From Biscogniauxia marginata (taxonomy: Eukaryota; Ascomycota; Sordariomycetes; Xylariales; Xylariaceae), in NCBI GenBank assembly GCA_022695795.1, contig MU404060.1, positions 614,749 through 678,748 of the forward strand: DNA of 64,000 bases, read 5' to 3'. Position 1 is the first letter of the stretch; every line of letters begins with the position of its first letter. The notes beneath the pieces were generated by a model. It saw only the letters and a list, made by a program, of their open reading frames with translations. It was not told where the DNA came from and ran no database searches. A program made the position numbers and the translations under genes. This document shows, piece after piece, positions 11,982 to 22,588 of this stretch.

Positions 11982-14415
11982 CGCAACGATGCGCCGCCTA
12001 GCTAGGGCCAGCTGAATGTTCGTTGCGGGTCACTCAAAATGAGTTTCTTTCGAGTAATCCTTTGCTAATAGCAACGGCGGGAGAGGGTATTCCTTTCCCG
12101 GTAGTGTGGGACGGTGCGCGCTTGTAAGCTGCAACTAATAAATATAACGTGAACTCGGATAGAGGGTGATAAAATCGGGTAGGTAGTCTTGCGGAGCTAC
12201 GTAAACCACACAAAGAGAGCCAAAAGTAAGCTGCTCTTTTACGTAGGATATGCTACCAGATCCCTAGTTATATATACACCGACCAGGACGGAACCTGGAA
12301 GTAAATAGCGAAGAGAGAAAAATTTATTGTGCTATCGTCCATCGGGCTAAAAGCACTACTTTTGAGAATCAGGTGTTGCACCGATATCTACCTAGGTACC
12401 CAGGACCAAGACCAGGACCCATTGATATGATGCTTGCGTACATTTCGTGAGGTATATCTGATCCCCCACACTTTGTATCTCCGTTCAAGGCTCGGGGCGG
12501 CCGTGAAGGAATTGGTGCGCACCGTGAAGATAGGACGCCTATTGGCCACTCAAGATGCAGAAACTGATTGTACAGGTAGATCTCGGCAAGGAGCAGGGTG
12601 GAATGACCGTCTAATGCGGTCTAGTGACTCGAAGATGGCAGGGATCCGACCTGAGACGCCCCGCAAAATATACTTATTAGCGCCTTGGAGGGCTTGATAT
12701 CGTCGCTGCGTCTCGCCTGCTTATCTTCGCCCCATCCAGATAATTATGTGATCTCATCGAGCAACACTTTCAACCAAGGCCAAGGGCCTTTAATAGGATG
12801 GGCCAAGGGCCTTAGAAACCTTAGATACCGATCTACTTACTTCTTGGAAGTCTTGACTCTACACCTCACGCGACTATCTCCTGTTGCGCTTGATTCATTT
12901 CCCATTTCCTTTTCTTTTACTATTCAAAGCTATTTACTTTTTCTTTAGAGATATGAGCTGACAATGCTATCTATAATTACGGTAACCTCAAAGCTTAATA
13001 CGCACTATCACCTTAGGGACCTAACCCAGTATTATTATTTTCACTGGACTAAACTCTCTTTTCTTCTTCTTCTTCTTTGCCCCTTCTTTCAAGTATATCC
13101 TCTGATAATGAAAAGGTGGCTGGCACGTTGAAGGCAAGCCTCGTAAGATTGTCGCTTCGATGTAAGACTCATGTCTCCCGTCGAAAATGCCCGAGTTATA
13201 CCTCTAGGTACCTAGGTACCTCCTACTACCTTGTAGCTCTCAGGTGGTCGCGTGGCGGAGACCGAGGAGAAGCTGTGACGCTGATTAAGCAGGGTGGTAG
13301 GCAGCTCGCGACAAGAATGCGGGGAGCGCCGCGGTGAGTGAGGCTCTCTTTCAGCTCAAGAAACCCTCTCCTACGGTCCCTCCCTCCCCACTTGCAAAAG
13401 GATCCACCTCCGATCGTCTTTTTGCGATCACTCCGGGAGAGAAGCAGCTTGCTTAAAACATTCACTTTCTATCTAGACGTTACCTACCCCTCCTAGGAGC
13501 TAACGTCTAAAAACCCGATGTGCTTGATGGAAAGCCGTTATTAAGGGAACTGCGCTAATTATTTTTATGTATACCTAGGTAGGATTAAGGAGCAGGTTTA
13601 TATACCTAGGTAGCTAGATTGCTAGTTATTGATGCGCTAAACCGTTAAACTAGTATGTACCTAAGGTGCGAATAAACGGTAGGAAGCGACGACATGTCGT
13701 GACATGCTTTCTAATGACAATGTTTCCCATAAATAACTGTCACCGGAACTTGGAGGATTCTCTACCATATATATATTGTGCCTAGTTGGCGATTGTTACT
13801 AGGTATTAAGATAAGCTAAGAAAAGGCCAATTCCAGTAGGTATTGCCAATGCTCGCTCGCGCCTCCACTCCGATATAGGTAGCAATCGGCATAATGATTG
13901 ATCATAAAGTAAGGTATGGTTCCTATATCGAATCTCGCTGTACGGAGGCAGGAGTTACTAATTTTAGGGAACTTGTGATACCAAGTCCTCTCAATCAACG
14001 AAAATTAACGGAGGCAGCACTTGCTGCCTAGCAAAATTAATAAAGATCGATCCACCACGCCCCGTCAAGAGTTAGTTTAGCTTCCATCTTCAGCTCTCAT
14101 CCGCCACGTGCTCTCGCGCTAACACGGCGTTCCTCCCTTACACATTTTAGCCTTGAGGCCGTGGTTGCCTGAAGCAACACGCGACTTTTTCAAAATATTT
14201 AATTCCGGGCGTGCCTCAACTGCCTCCTCATCACTTACGACACTGCCTGTTGTAGCGCGCCTACTCTCCCAACCCTGAGGCCCATACCTCTTTTTCGCAT
14301 AAGTCTCTTGGTTGTAACCGAGGGGATATCAAGCTATTCCTAGATACAAATTTCACTCCCTTCCCCCTTTCTCTTTGCCATCCTTAGCCTTTACACCAAC
14401 GCATTAAATACTACA
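11982..14415. other. Long divergent intergenic region
   Basis: A gap of 2.4 kb between the permease (-) and PARP (+) starts. It holds promoter sequence for both, TACCTAGGTA units at about 12390, 13198-13224 and 13567-13612, and a pyrimidine-rich tract just before the PARP ATG. A CACGTG E-box-like hexamer lies near 14105. Short open frames here have no recognisable protein features. Confidence 0.5.
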
Positions 14416-16813
14416 ATGCCACCAAGAAGGAAGGCCGCAGCAAAGGCTGCACCGTCGCCTCCACCTCCATTGGACGGCTGTACCATCGCTCTCAGCGGTA
14501 CTTTGCCTGGTGGAACCCAAGCTGTCATCGAGAGAGATTTCATCAACCCCCTGGGCGCGTCTCTCACTAAATCTGTTACCGCTTCGACGACACATCTCGT
14601 CCCAAGCGAGGCAGACTATAACAAGCCCTCGGCCAAGGTGAAGACAGCACAGTCCAACAGCGTGCCCATTGTTTCATTTCAATGGCTCCAGGACTGTCTT
14701 GCCCAGATGACCCGGCTTGACGAGAGCACCTATAGCCTTGACTCCAGTGCACAACTCCAGACTAATGGATCTCGCAAACGGTCGGCTACGAAGACGCCCG
14801 CGGATGACGCCGACGATACAGAGTCTCAGCAGCCCAAGAAGAAAGCCAAGGCTACGAGGAACGCCTCTCAGCAGTCAGCTACTAAGATAACTGCGGATGA
14901 TGATGGCAACCAGTCCCAACAGCCCAAGAAGGAGGCGAAGATTGCTAAAGAAGAGCCTCAAGAAAAGGAGGGTAAGGTTGCTGATGGCCAGATTGCTAAG
15001 TCTCTAGATATCAAAATCCCCGTTGATGAGGGCTCTGAACGAGTGTTCGCCAACTATGAAGTCTACGTCGACGACGACGGTGTGATTTACGACGCTTCTC
15101 TCAACCAAACGAACTCCTCTAACAACAACAATAAATTCTATCGCGTCCAGGTATGTCATTTCTCTAGTGCTTCTAGTCCCATTTTGATTCCGGCTACGGT
15201 GTATTGACTGGTTTCCCCAAGCTACTTCGGTCTGTGACCGGCGACTATCGTACTTGGACCAGATGGGGCCGAGTCGGGGAGTACGGCCAGTCGAAGGCGC
15301 TCGGCAATGGAACTCTAGCCGACGCCCTTCGAGAATTTGATAGCAAGTTCAAAACCAAATCGGGTCTCTCGTGGGCAAATCGTGGCGACCCTCCAAAGCC
15401 TGGCAAATATGCCTTCATTGAAAGAAGTTACGAACCAGATTCGGACGATGATGATGATAAGGATGCCGGCGTGAATGATGTCAAGACTGAACCCGAGGAA
15501 GACGAGCCCGAATCAAAGCTTCCTAAAGCAACCCAGGACCTAATGGAGCTGATTTTCAATCAGCAATACTTCGCAGCGACAATGGCGGATCTCAATTACG
15601 ACGCTGCCAAGCTACCTCTAGGCAAGCTGAGCAAGTCTACCATCTCCAAAGGTTTCCAGGCCTTGAAGGATCTTGCTGCCCTCATAGATGACCAGTCATT
15701 GGCGGCTTCACAGTATGGCACTAGCTTCCCCCAAGCGGTGGAGCAACTATCGAATCTGTTCTTCACTCTGATCCCCCACAACTTTGGCCGCCTCAAGCCA
15801 CCAGTCATTCAGAATGACATTATGCTCAAGAAAGAAATAGAACTTCTAGAGAGCTTAGGAGACATGAAAGACGCAGCGCTTTTGATGAAGGCAAAGAGTG
15901 AGAAGAAGGAGCTTGTCAATATGCTCGACAGACAGTTCCAAGGCCTTGGCATGAATGAAATGACGCCGCTAAGCAGTACGAGCGAGGAGTTCCTTCAATT
16001 GAAGGACTACTTGATAAGCACACGAGGGGCAACGCACAATGCCAACTATCAAGTCTCGCAGATCTTCAGAATCGAGCGACAAGGCGAAATAGAACGCTTC
16101 GAAGCCGCGCACAAAACACCTCGCAACAGGCGTCTCCTTTGGCACGGCTCTCGTTGCACAAATTTTGGCGGTATCCTGAGTCAGGGGCTTCGAATCGCCC
16201 CCCCGGAAGCTCCGGCCACAGGATACATGTTTGGCAAAGGTATCTATTTGGCTGACATGTCTTCGAAAGTAAGTATAGATGTTCACAGGTGAACCTCAGG
16301 GTGGTGTTAACAGGTTATCAGTCTGCCAATTATTGTTTCTCATACACCTCGAATGGCCATGCTCTACTTCTTCTCTGTGAAGCCGAGCTCGGCGATCCCA
16401 TGCAGGCTTTGACATCGTCTTCCTATAATGCGGGAGAAAATGCTAAAGCCAAGGGGATGCTGTCGACATGGGGACAAGGCAGTACTGGTCCAACCCAATG
16501 GAAAGATGCGGAATGTGTTCATCCTTCATTGAAGAGTGTCAAGAGTAAGCAGCTCTCTCCCCTTATTTCTTTCGTTCCCACTTGTGCCACCATTATAGAG
16601 CTACTATCCCTTGGTTCAGCCTGTTAGGATGGAATCTCAATTATACGACGCTTCCTGTATGGAAAATATCTAACTTTAGATGCTGTAGTGCCCGACACCA
16701 CTGTCAAGCCCGGAAATACCAACGTTAAAAATGCACATCTCCTGTACAACGAATATATCTGCTACGATGTATCTCAGGTTCGCCTACGGTACCTGTTCCG
16801 AGTCAGAATGTAG
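14416..16813 (+). CDS. Poly(ADP-ribose) polymerase (BRCT-WGR-PARP)
   Basis: Nuclear PARP that transfers ADP-ribose from NAD+ to proteins, linked in fungi to DNA damage response and ageing. Exons are 14416-15150, 15222-16268, 16322-16544 and 16689-16813, giving 709 residues. In order: a BRCT domain (about 17-105, GCTIALSGTLPGG to WLQDCLA), a Lys/Gln-rich linker, a WGR domain (about 205-290, with WTRWGRVGEYGQ), a PARP regulatory helical domain (about 330-470) and the ART catalytic domain. The H-Y-E triad is complete: His553 (LLWHGSR), Tyr587 (GKGIYLADMSSK) and Glu690 (YNEYICYD), so polymer synthesis is plausible. No zinc fingers are present, as is usual for filamentous-fungal PARPs. The catalytic region is split by three introns; the last, 144 bases, precedes the glutamate-coding exon. 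Confidence 0.92.
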
Positions 16814-17490
16814 GACCTACTGCCTTAGTGAACTAGCACTACGATCTCACGAGTTATACGACACACCCGGCGCATAGGTTTGCTACTAGGTTTTGCTACT
16901 ATATCGAGGTTTCTGTGTTTAAAGTTTTCCCGCTTTTCAAAAACGCGCAGCATTATGATGGTTAACATCGAGTAACCCTCGATAAAATGTACAGGATCAC
17001 CTCATGTATTTTTGAGTCATTTGGGATGACACTGTAAGGTTTACGAAAGAGACCACGACCAGCTACTGACTTTCTCTGCATTGTGCTCTACTAGAGAGAT
17101 AATTCTAGTTACTCAAACTAGATATGCGTCATTGTACAGCTGATGAATAACCAGGTAATAATACATGCCTTGCATTGAATGTTACCATTCTCACGTTTTA
17201 TTTTGTTTTATTTTATCCCCTTCGCGGGTAGTTAGTCCATCTACCTAGATTTCTCGGTAGCATCCGGTTGTTACGTTTTTTTGGTGCGTGATAGCTAGTA
17301 GTATGAACCTCGTGGATTATATTCGTGTTGTGAATATGCTTAATTCTCGAGTTCTATTTCAGTCAAGAATACATTTCCAGGTCACTTTCCCCACTATTTT
17401 CCCTAACCCCCCTTTTTAATAGTGTATACTCTTTCACCCCTTCCACTTTTTTCCACCTCCCTACAACAGGAGCTCCCCTACTTGCTAGCC
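16814..17490. other. Convergent intergenic region
   Basis: 3' flanks of PARP (+) and the AA9 gene (-). Contains TTTTATTTTGTTTTATTTTAT near 17197 and other T-rich stretches. No gene seen. Confidence 0.5.
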
Positions 17491-18957
17491 TCAAGGTCTA
17501 GACCTAGCTATAGTAGTAGTGGTGGTAGCCGCAGCATTGACCGCATCGGGGATATCCCCCGCCGCTGGCGGCTCCGGTTCCTGGCTCTGTAGCTTCTGGC
17601 CGCGGTCGGGCGGGCCGACGAAAGACCCAGCGCCGCAGGCGTCCTGGATGTCCTCGCACCGGCGCTCCCAGACGCGGCAGTTGGCGCTGCCCGTCGGCGG
17701 CGCCGCGTCGTAGCACGCGCCGGCTTGCGTCCAGCACGCCTCGGCCGCGGCCCAGCACCCGTCCTCGGTCGTGTAGGGGGCTAGCTCCGTGCCGACCCAG
17801 TTGGCGTTTTTAATCAGGTAGGAGGAGGACGGGGGGAGGAGGCCGAGTACGGATTTGGAAGATGAGGTGGAGGAAGAGGAGGAGACAGATGGGGGCGAAG
17901 AGGACGGCACGTATACCGCGGGCCCCGGGACGGGGTACGGGAAGGAGGGCGAGTAGATGTTGAAGGTCAGGCCGGGGTCGTCGGCCTCGACGTACCCGGG
18001 GATACTGACGCTCTTGTCGGCGGGGACGACGAAGTCGCCGTCGGTCGCGGACTCGGAATCGGACTCGGACTCGGACGCGATGTAGACCTGCGCGCAGCCG
18101 ACGTAGAACTGCGGGTCCCCCCGGGATTGGAGCGCGAGGAGCTCGGGCCGGAACAGCCAGCTGCTCCCCGCGGGCAGCGAGCGCGGGATCTCGATCGACA
18201 GCAGTCCGCCGTCGGCGATGAGCTTCTCGGTGCACCACTGCCCCGCCGACTCGTCGTACCCCGAGTCCCACAGCTTGAACCACCCGGGGCCCGCGGCGGA
18301 GTCCTGCGACATGTCGGTGATCTGCTTGGCGTAGACGGCGCAGGGTCCTGGGTCGCCCAGATAGGGGATGTCAGCAGAGGACTGGTGTATAGGTATGTAT
18401 GTGTGTATATATCCCGGTGAGGAAATCTGGAGGTCATGTGGAGAGAGACCTGGGTGAGGGTTATATGAAGGGGGGAAACACGTCTGTGTATGTTGCGTTT
18501 ATATGTACGTACCTTTGTGCGAAATGTCGATGACCCCGGGCTGCTCCGCGTCGGCCCATTCGCGGAACTGGAAGGTGAGCTTCGCGCCGGCCGGGGCGGG
18601 ACACGTAAAGGCGACGGGCGTCTGGCCGCTCATTCCTACCACGATGACGATGTTAAATATTTATTATTCTCCTAATCCCGTCGTATCATGTGTAGAGAGA
18701 AATAAGTTACATTCGCATGGGGGTTATAGCAGCGGATCAAGTAAATCAAACTCACCACAAGCCATGTCATCGCTCGTCAGACTGGGGATCGGGCTGGTGC
18801 AGTGCTGCGGGTCCGTGTTCATCCGGACGCAGGTGCCGTCGCCCTGGGACTCGTCGTTGATGAACAGGGTCGTGAAGATGGTGTGGGCGCCCACGAGGGG
18901 GGAAAGGGAGACCGCCAGGGTCAGGAAGAGAAGCAGCGGGTGGCGAGCTTGCTTCAT
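17491..18957 (-). CDS. AA9 lytic polysaccharide monooxygenase
   Basis: Secreted copper enzyme that oxidatively cleaves cellulose or related glucans. Exons on the minus strand are 18957-18756, 18635-18513 and 18347-17491, giving 393 residues. A signal peptide (about 1-24, ending LVGA) is followed by His25, which becomes the N-terminal copper-ligating histidine (HTIFTTLFIN). The second ligand is His107 in SHKGPCAVY. The axial pocket is Gln188 and Tyr190 in PQFYVGCAQ. The usual second-sphere histidine of the LALH motif is replaced: the frame reads LLALQ (Gln182), and the loop to Gln188 is short. A Ser/Glu/Asp insert follows (about 201-213). The C-terminal extension is Ser/Pro-rich and then Cys-rich, with CWAAAEACW, an extra domain type seen on some AA9s. 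There is no CBM1. The gene is markedly GC-rich at third positions. Confidence 0.88.
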
Positions 18958-19228
18958 TGTCGTTGTCGTTGGTATAGGTAGTCCAGGGGAGGCAAGCGGG
19001 TAAGTTCTCGAAGGCCGGCTGGAGAGATGTATATTGTACCGAGGAAAGAAGGACTGGCCCAGATTACCAAGGTGTCTAGACGAAAGCTCTGGTGATGCTG
19101 CTTGATGGCGAGCGTGTTTGACACGACGGGAAAACCGTAAATACAAGAAGGGTATATGATCTTGGGCTTTCCAAAAGAATGAATGCTCGCAGCCTCTAGC
19201 GACGGGGGCGAATGAATGGATAGAATAG

Positions 19229-19246
19229 AATGAATGAATGAATGAA
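19229..19246. repeat. (TGAA)n microsatellite
   Basis: About four and a half tandem TGAA units upstream of the AA9 start, preceded by degenerate GAAT copies. Confidence 0.8.
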
Positions 19247-19298
19247 AGGAATGGGAGCGCGGTTACGAAGGCTCGCCAGTAATCATCTCATCAGGAGA

Positions 19299-19340
19299 AA
19301 GAAGAAGAAGAAGAAGGAGGAGGAGGAGGAGGAGGAAGAA
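19299..19340. repeat. (GAA)n/(GAG)n purine tract
   Basis: Tandem GAA units turning into GAG units, a pure purine run of about 40 bases in the AA9 upstream region. Confidence 0.8.
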
Positions 19341-19668
19341 TGAATTTATTTAGTGGAAGAGAAGCAGCAATAACAACAACGAAGGACTATTCTTTTAGTT
19401 GAAGGGAGAATGAGAATGAGATGAAAGGGGGAGGGAAACATGATGTTTTCTTCCTGCTGTACGACACGACCACACGACAACCCGAAACACCCACAATATC
19501 AGGGAAGCAAATGCGAGTGTCGAGATAATAAACTTATGTAGCTCAAGGACCTAATAAGCCTGGCTTATAACACAGGACGGGGGTCGCGTGCTACGCAGGC
19601 GTTATACTAAGCAAGGAACATGGGAGTTCGGGACGAGGCAAACAAACAAAAACAACCACCAGCAACCA

Positions 19669-19695
19669 ACGAACGAACGAACGAACGAACGAACG
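19669..19695. repeat. (AACG)n microsatellite
   Basis: About seven tandem AACG/GAAC units. Confidence 0.85.
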
Positions 19696-21202
19696 AGTAG
19701 GGGGGGTTTTCTCAAGGGGTCGAGTAGAGGTCACTTTTTATGCAGCCCAGCCGGCTACCGAATACTTCGATTCTGATTTAATTTGGCCACCAAAGAAAAA
19801 ACAACACATTCTTACCCGCTGTTGCGCCAACGAATGGGAGGTAAACCTGTCAAGCCACGGGAGCTTTGCTACGCATATGTATATATTATATCGTCTGTAT
19901 ATATATGTAGGTATGTACATAGAGTATCCCGATCGATATATATATATATATACCTAGGTATATGAAAATGCAAATCGGGCGGCTGACCTACGTACGCCCA
20001 CATACCTCAATTTACTCATGATGAGACCGCCTCCGAGGGAGGGAAAAAGAAAAAGCCAAGGAAATATCATATGGTTGGCGGCCATTATCCATTGGCCTGG
20101 GGTTCACGTGTCGTCGGAAGCGCTCCGCAAGGCGCATATAAGTTACCCAGCCTACCTTGTTAATTGTCACAAGTCAGCCGCCCCCCCCTCTCCCCTTTTT
20201 TCTAGCAGCCACCAAAAAAGCCAAGTTTAGCCAATTAAGTACCTGCCCATTAATCTGGGTGGGGAATTTTTTTTTTCTTTACATAGGTACCTACTCTCTC
20301 TTAAGAGGTATGTTCCATATTACGTCGGAAAACTTTCTCATGCAGCTTTTAAAAAAGGAGGACGGCCGATTGGAGAGGATATTCTTTTTTTGGAGGGTGG
20401 AGGGAGGGGGGGGAGGGAAAGGGGATAGGGAAGTGGGAGGTTTTTTTTAACTGCGTTTATTCGCTACTCCCTTTTCTTGGCCCCCCTACTAATTAATTAT
20501 CCATTTATATCAAAGAGGAATTTCTCCTGACCAAACTTGATATGTAACCACCATCACTACCTATATTGACTTGTCGCACCGCAAATGCAATTAGGGTTAG
20601 AAAAAAAAATTGAAGTTATATATATATGTTACTTATAGATTATCCCCATTATTCATGATGGCTGATTGGAAGGGGGATGTTGTCATAATCCCCTCCCCAG
20701 GTATTACAACAGTGGTGGAATTGGTTCGATAGGAAGAAGGGTAGGGACATTGATGCAAACATGCCTTCTTCTATGCTGTATCACAAGCTCAATATTCTCG
20801 ACGGGGTAAAAAGACAAGAAACATAATAGAGGTAACCCCATCATAGCAACACGGCATTAACTTTCTTCCACCCATTTACCTAGACAATGCAGTGAGAAAA
20901 AAGAGGTTAGGTCACGGGAAAGAGTTGAGATTGAATTGCGCCTTGTAGGACATTATAGCTTCGTCCGTAAAGAAACCAAAGCCTAACCCCGAGCTGATGT
21001 GACGCCTCTCCTGCCGTCGGAATGAGCATCGCTCTATGCAAAGTGGTTTTCCATCTCCTCCCCACCCTTCCTAGCTCTGTTTCTCCCATATGCCTCTCGG
21101 TACCCTATCTCTTTTTCTCTCTTTCTCTTTGTATATCATACATGGTCCATTGTTAAATAGTACATTGACGTCGTGAATCGTAGGCGAGGAAGCGGGGTAT
21201 TC

Positions 21203-22035
21203 TTATTCGTTGATCTTGGCCAAGATCCTGATGTTTCAATCCACATTTAGCTTGTGAAACAAAGTGGGGAAGATGGAGGGGAGCAAAAAAGATGTTGTAG
21301 CAGGGGAGGTTGTGAGATTGAAAAAAGCTTACTCGCTGTCGCGGAATAGGTGGTACTCATCCTCGCCGACCTTGACGGGTGACCCTCCATACTGTAGTAT
21401 ACCGAGTCAGTTGCCAAATCCTCTTACAAATAATTTTTTTTTTTTAAAAGAGAGAGAGAATGCCTATCGCGATGCCGCCCAGTGAGGAGTAGAGGGGTCG
21501 TGCGCGCGCGACAGAACGAAAGAAAACCTCTCTCTCTCTCTCTCTCTCTCTCTAACCCTTCCTTACCTGCGGAATCAGCACCCGGTCGCCCGCCGAGACG
21601 CCCATGGGCACGCGGGCGCCGTCCTTGCTCAGGGCGCCGGGGCCGACGGCCAGCACCTTGGCCTCGTTGAGCTCCTTGACGCTGGACTCGGGCAGGAAGA
21701 TGCCGCCGGCCGTCTTGGCCTCGGCCTTGATCCGCTGCACCAGGACGCGGTCCAGGAGCGGGACGAGAGACTTGATCGATCGGATCGAAGTGGCCTAAGC
21801 AAGATTCGAGTTAGCAATCAATCAGCGAAAAACCGCCAATTCTTAGTTCTTGTAGACGAGAAGCACCCTCTCCTACTCCCCCTTCCCCCCGGCTCGAGAG
21901 TTCCCCGAGGTCGAAGTCGAGAAAGACTTGTAGACGAGATCCGCGCAACATGGAGAGAGCTGAGGTTCAGACAAGCGCCATGTTGACTGCGGCTTCGATC
22001 TCGATAGGGATTGTTCGGGATGACTAGCTTACCAT
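21203..22035 (-). CDS. HSP10: Mitochondrial co-chaperonin HSP10 (GroES type)
   Basis: Ten-kilodalton lid of the mitochondrial HSP60 chaperonin in the matrix. Exons on the minus strand are 22035-22033 (only ATG), 21794-21567, 21391-21333 and 21227-21203, giving 104 residues, the standard size. The protein starts MATSIRSIKSLVPLLDRVL and shows the GroES core VQRIKAEAKTAGGI with the mobile loop (GGIFLPESS), then EAKVLAVGPG, DRVLIPQYGGSPVKVGEDE and the end DSEILAKINE. Introns are 238, 175 and 105 bases. The 175-base intron holds a long (CT)n run. The first intron begins directly after the start codon. Heat-shock-element-like sites lie upstream at 22163-22180 and 22315-22322. Confidence 0.92.
21528..21553. 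repeat. (CT)n microsatellite inside an HSP10 intron
   Basis: About thirteen CT units, read as (AG)n on the gene strand, 13 bases inside the donor of the 21392-21566 intron. Confidence 0.9.
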
Positions 22036-22162
22036 TATGACAGTATAAATATAAAATTTCTCAAGTCGGGGACGAGAATTGGTTGCACGGAAGCTCGGGG
22101 CTGTCTTGTCTTATAGAAAAAAAAAGAGAAAGACGAAGCTATCGCAAAGCGTAGATCATTTG

Positions 22163-22180
22163 GAAAGCTTTAGAAGATTC
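22163..22180 (-). promoter_or_regulatory. Candidate heat shock element of HSP10
   Basis: A perfect inverted GAAnnTTC pair (22173-22180) with another GAA ten bases upstream in phase (22163). This is the spacing of gapped HSF sites. It sits 127-145 bases upstream of the HSP10 start codon. Confidence 0.5.
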
Positions 22181-22314
22181 ACTGGGTCCAAACTTTTTTT
22201 ATCACCGAGTTTTTCCGGTTCCGAGCCCCGGGCCAGGCCGGCCCATCCCGTTAGCCCGGACCCATCCTATTAAAGTGGCACCCGGCTACTAACTCCGGTT
22301 GGCCTCCTTAAGTA

Positions 22315-22322
22315 TTCTTGAA
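22315..22322 (-). promoter_or_regulatory. Candidate heat shock half-site pair
   Basis: TTCTTGAA, a perfect TTCnnGAA dyad, about 280 bases upstream of HSP10. Alone it is short enough to occur by chance; together with the 22163-22180 site it is more suggestive. Confidence 0.3.
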
Positions 22323-22588
22323 AGCCGTGCACAATGATGATTTATATTCTCAAGGGTGCCAGTAATTACTTAGAATATCTATGGATGGACGGTTAAAGTG
22401 CTGTGATGATCTATCTATACCTGTATACCCCTGTAATTGGTTTGCACCACTTCCGCTTTCCTGACCTTACTAGTCAAACCACAAAAATAGACAACCTTAC
22501 CATCAACGCCAAATAATGTTACTATTATCCTTCTACCATAAGTGTCCAATTCTGGTAATTTATCGAGTTCCGACATACTCGTCCACCA

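Larger units (their letters stand above)
18958..21202. other. Long intergenic region with microsatellites
   Basis: Promoter side of the AA9 gene and 3' side of HSP10. It contains several simple repeats (listed separately), a TATATATATATATACCTAGGTATAT stretch near 19936-19962, and homopolymer G and T runs around 20270 and 20390-20450. No open frame here has recognisable protein features. Confidence 0.5.
22036..22588. other. Intergenic region between HSP10 and the protein kinase
   Basis: Both flanking genes are on the minus strand, so this is the HSP10 promoter and the kinase 3' flank. It holds the heat-shock-like sites and no gene. Confidence 0.55.

Noticed and set aside
12590..12670. tRNA-like stretch on either strand
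   Set aside because: No A- and B-box pair at proper spacing and no cloverleaf.
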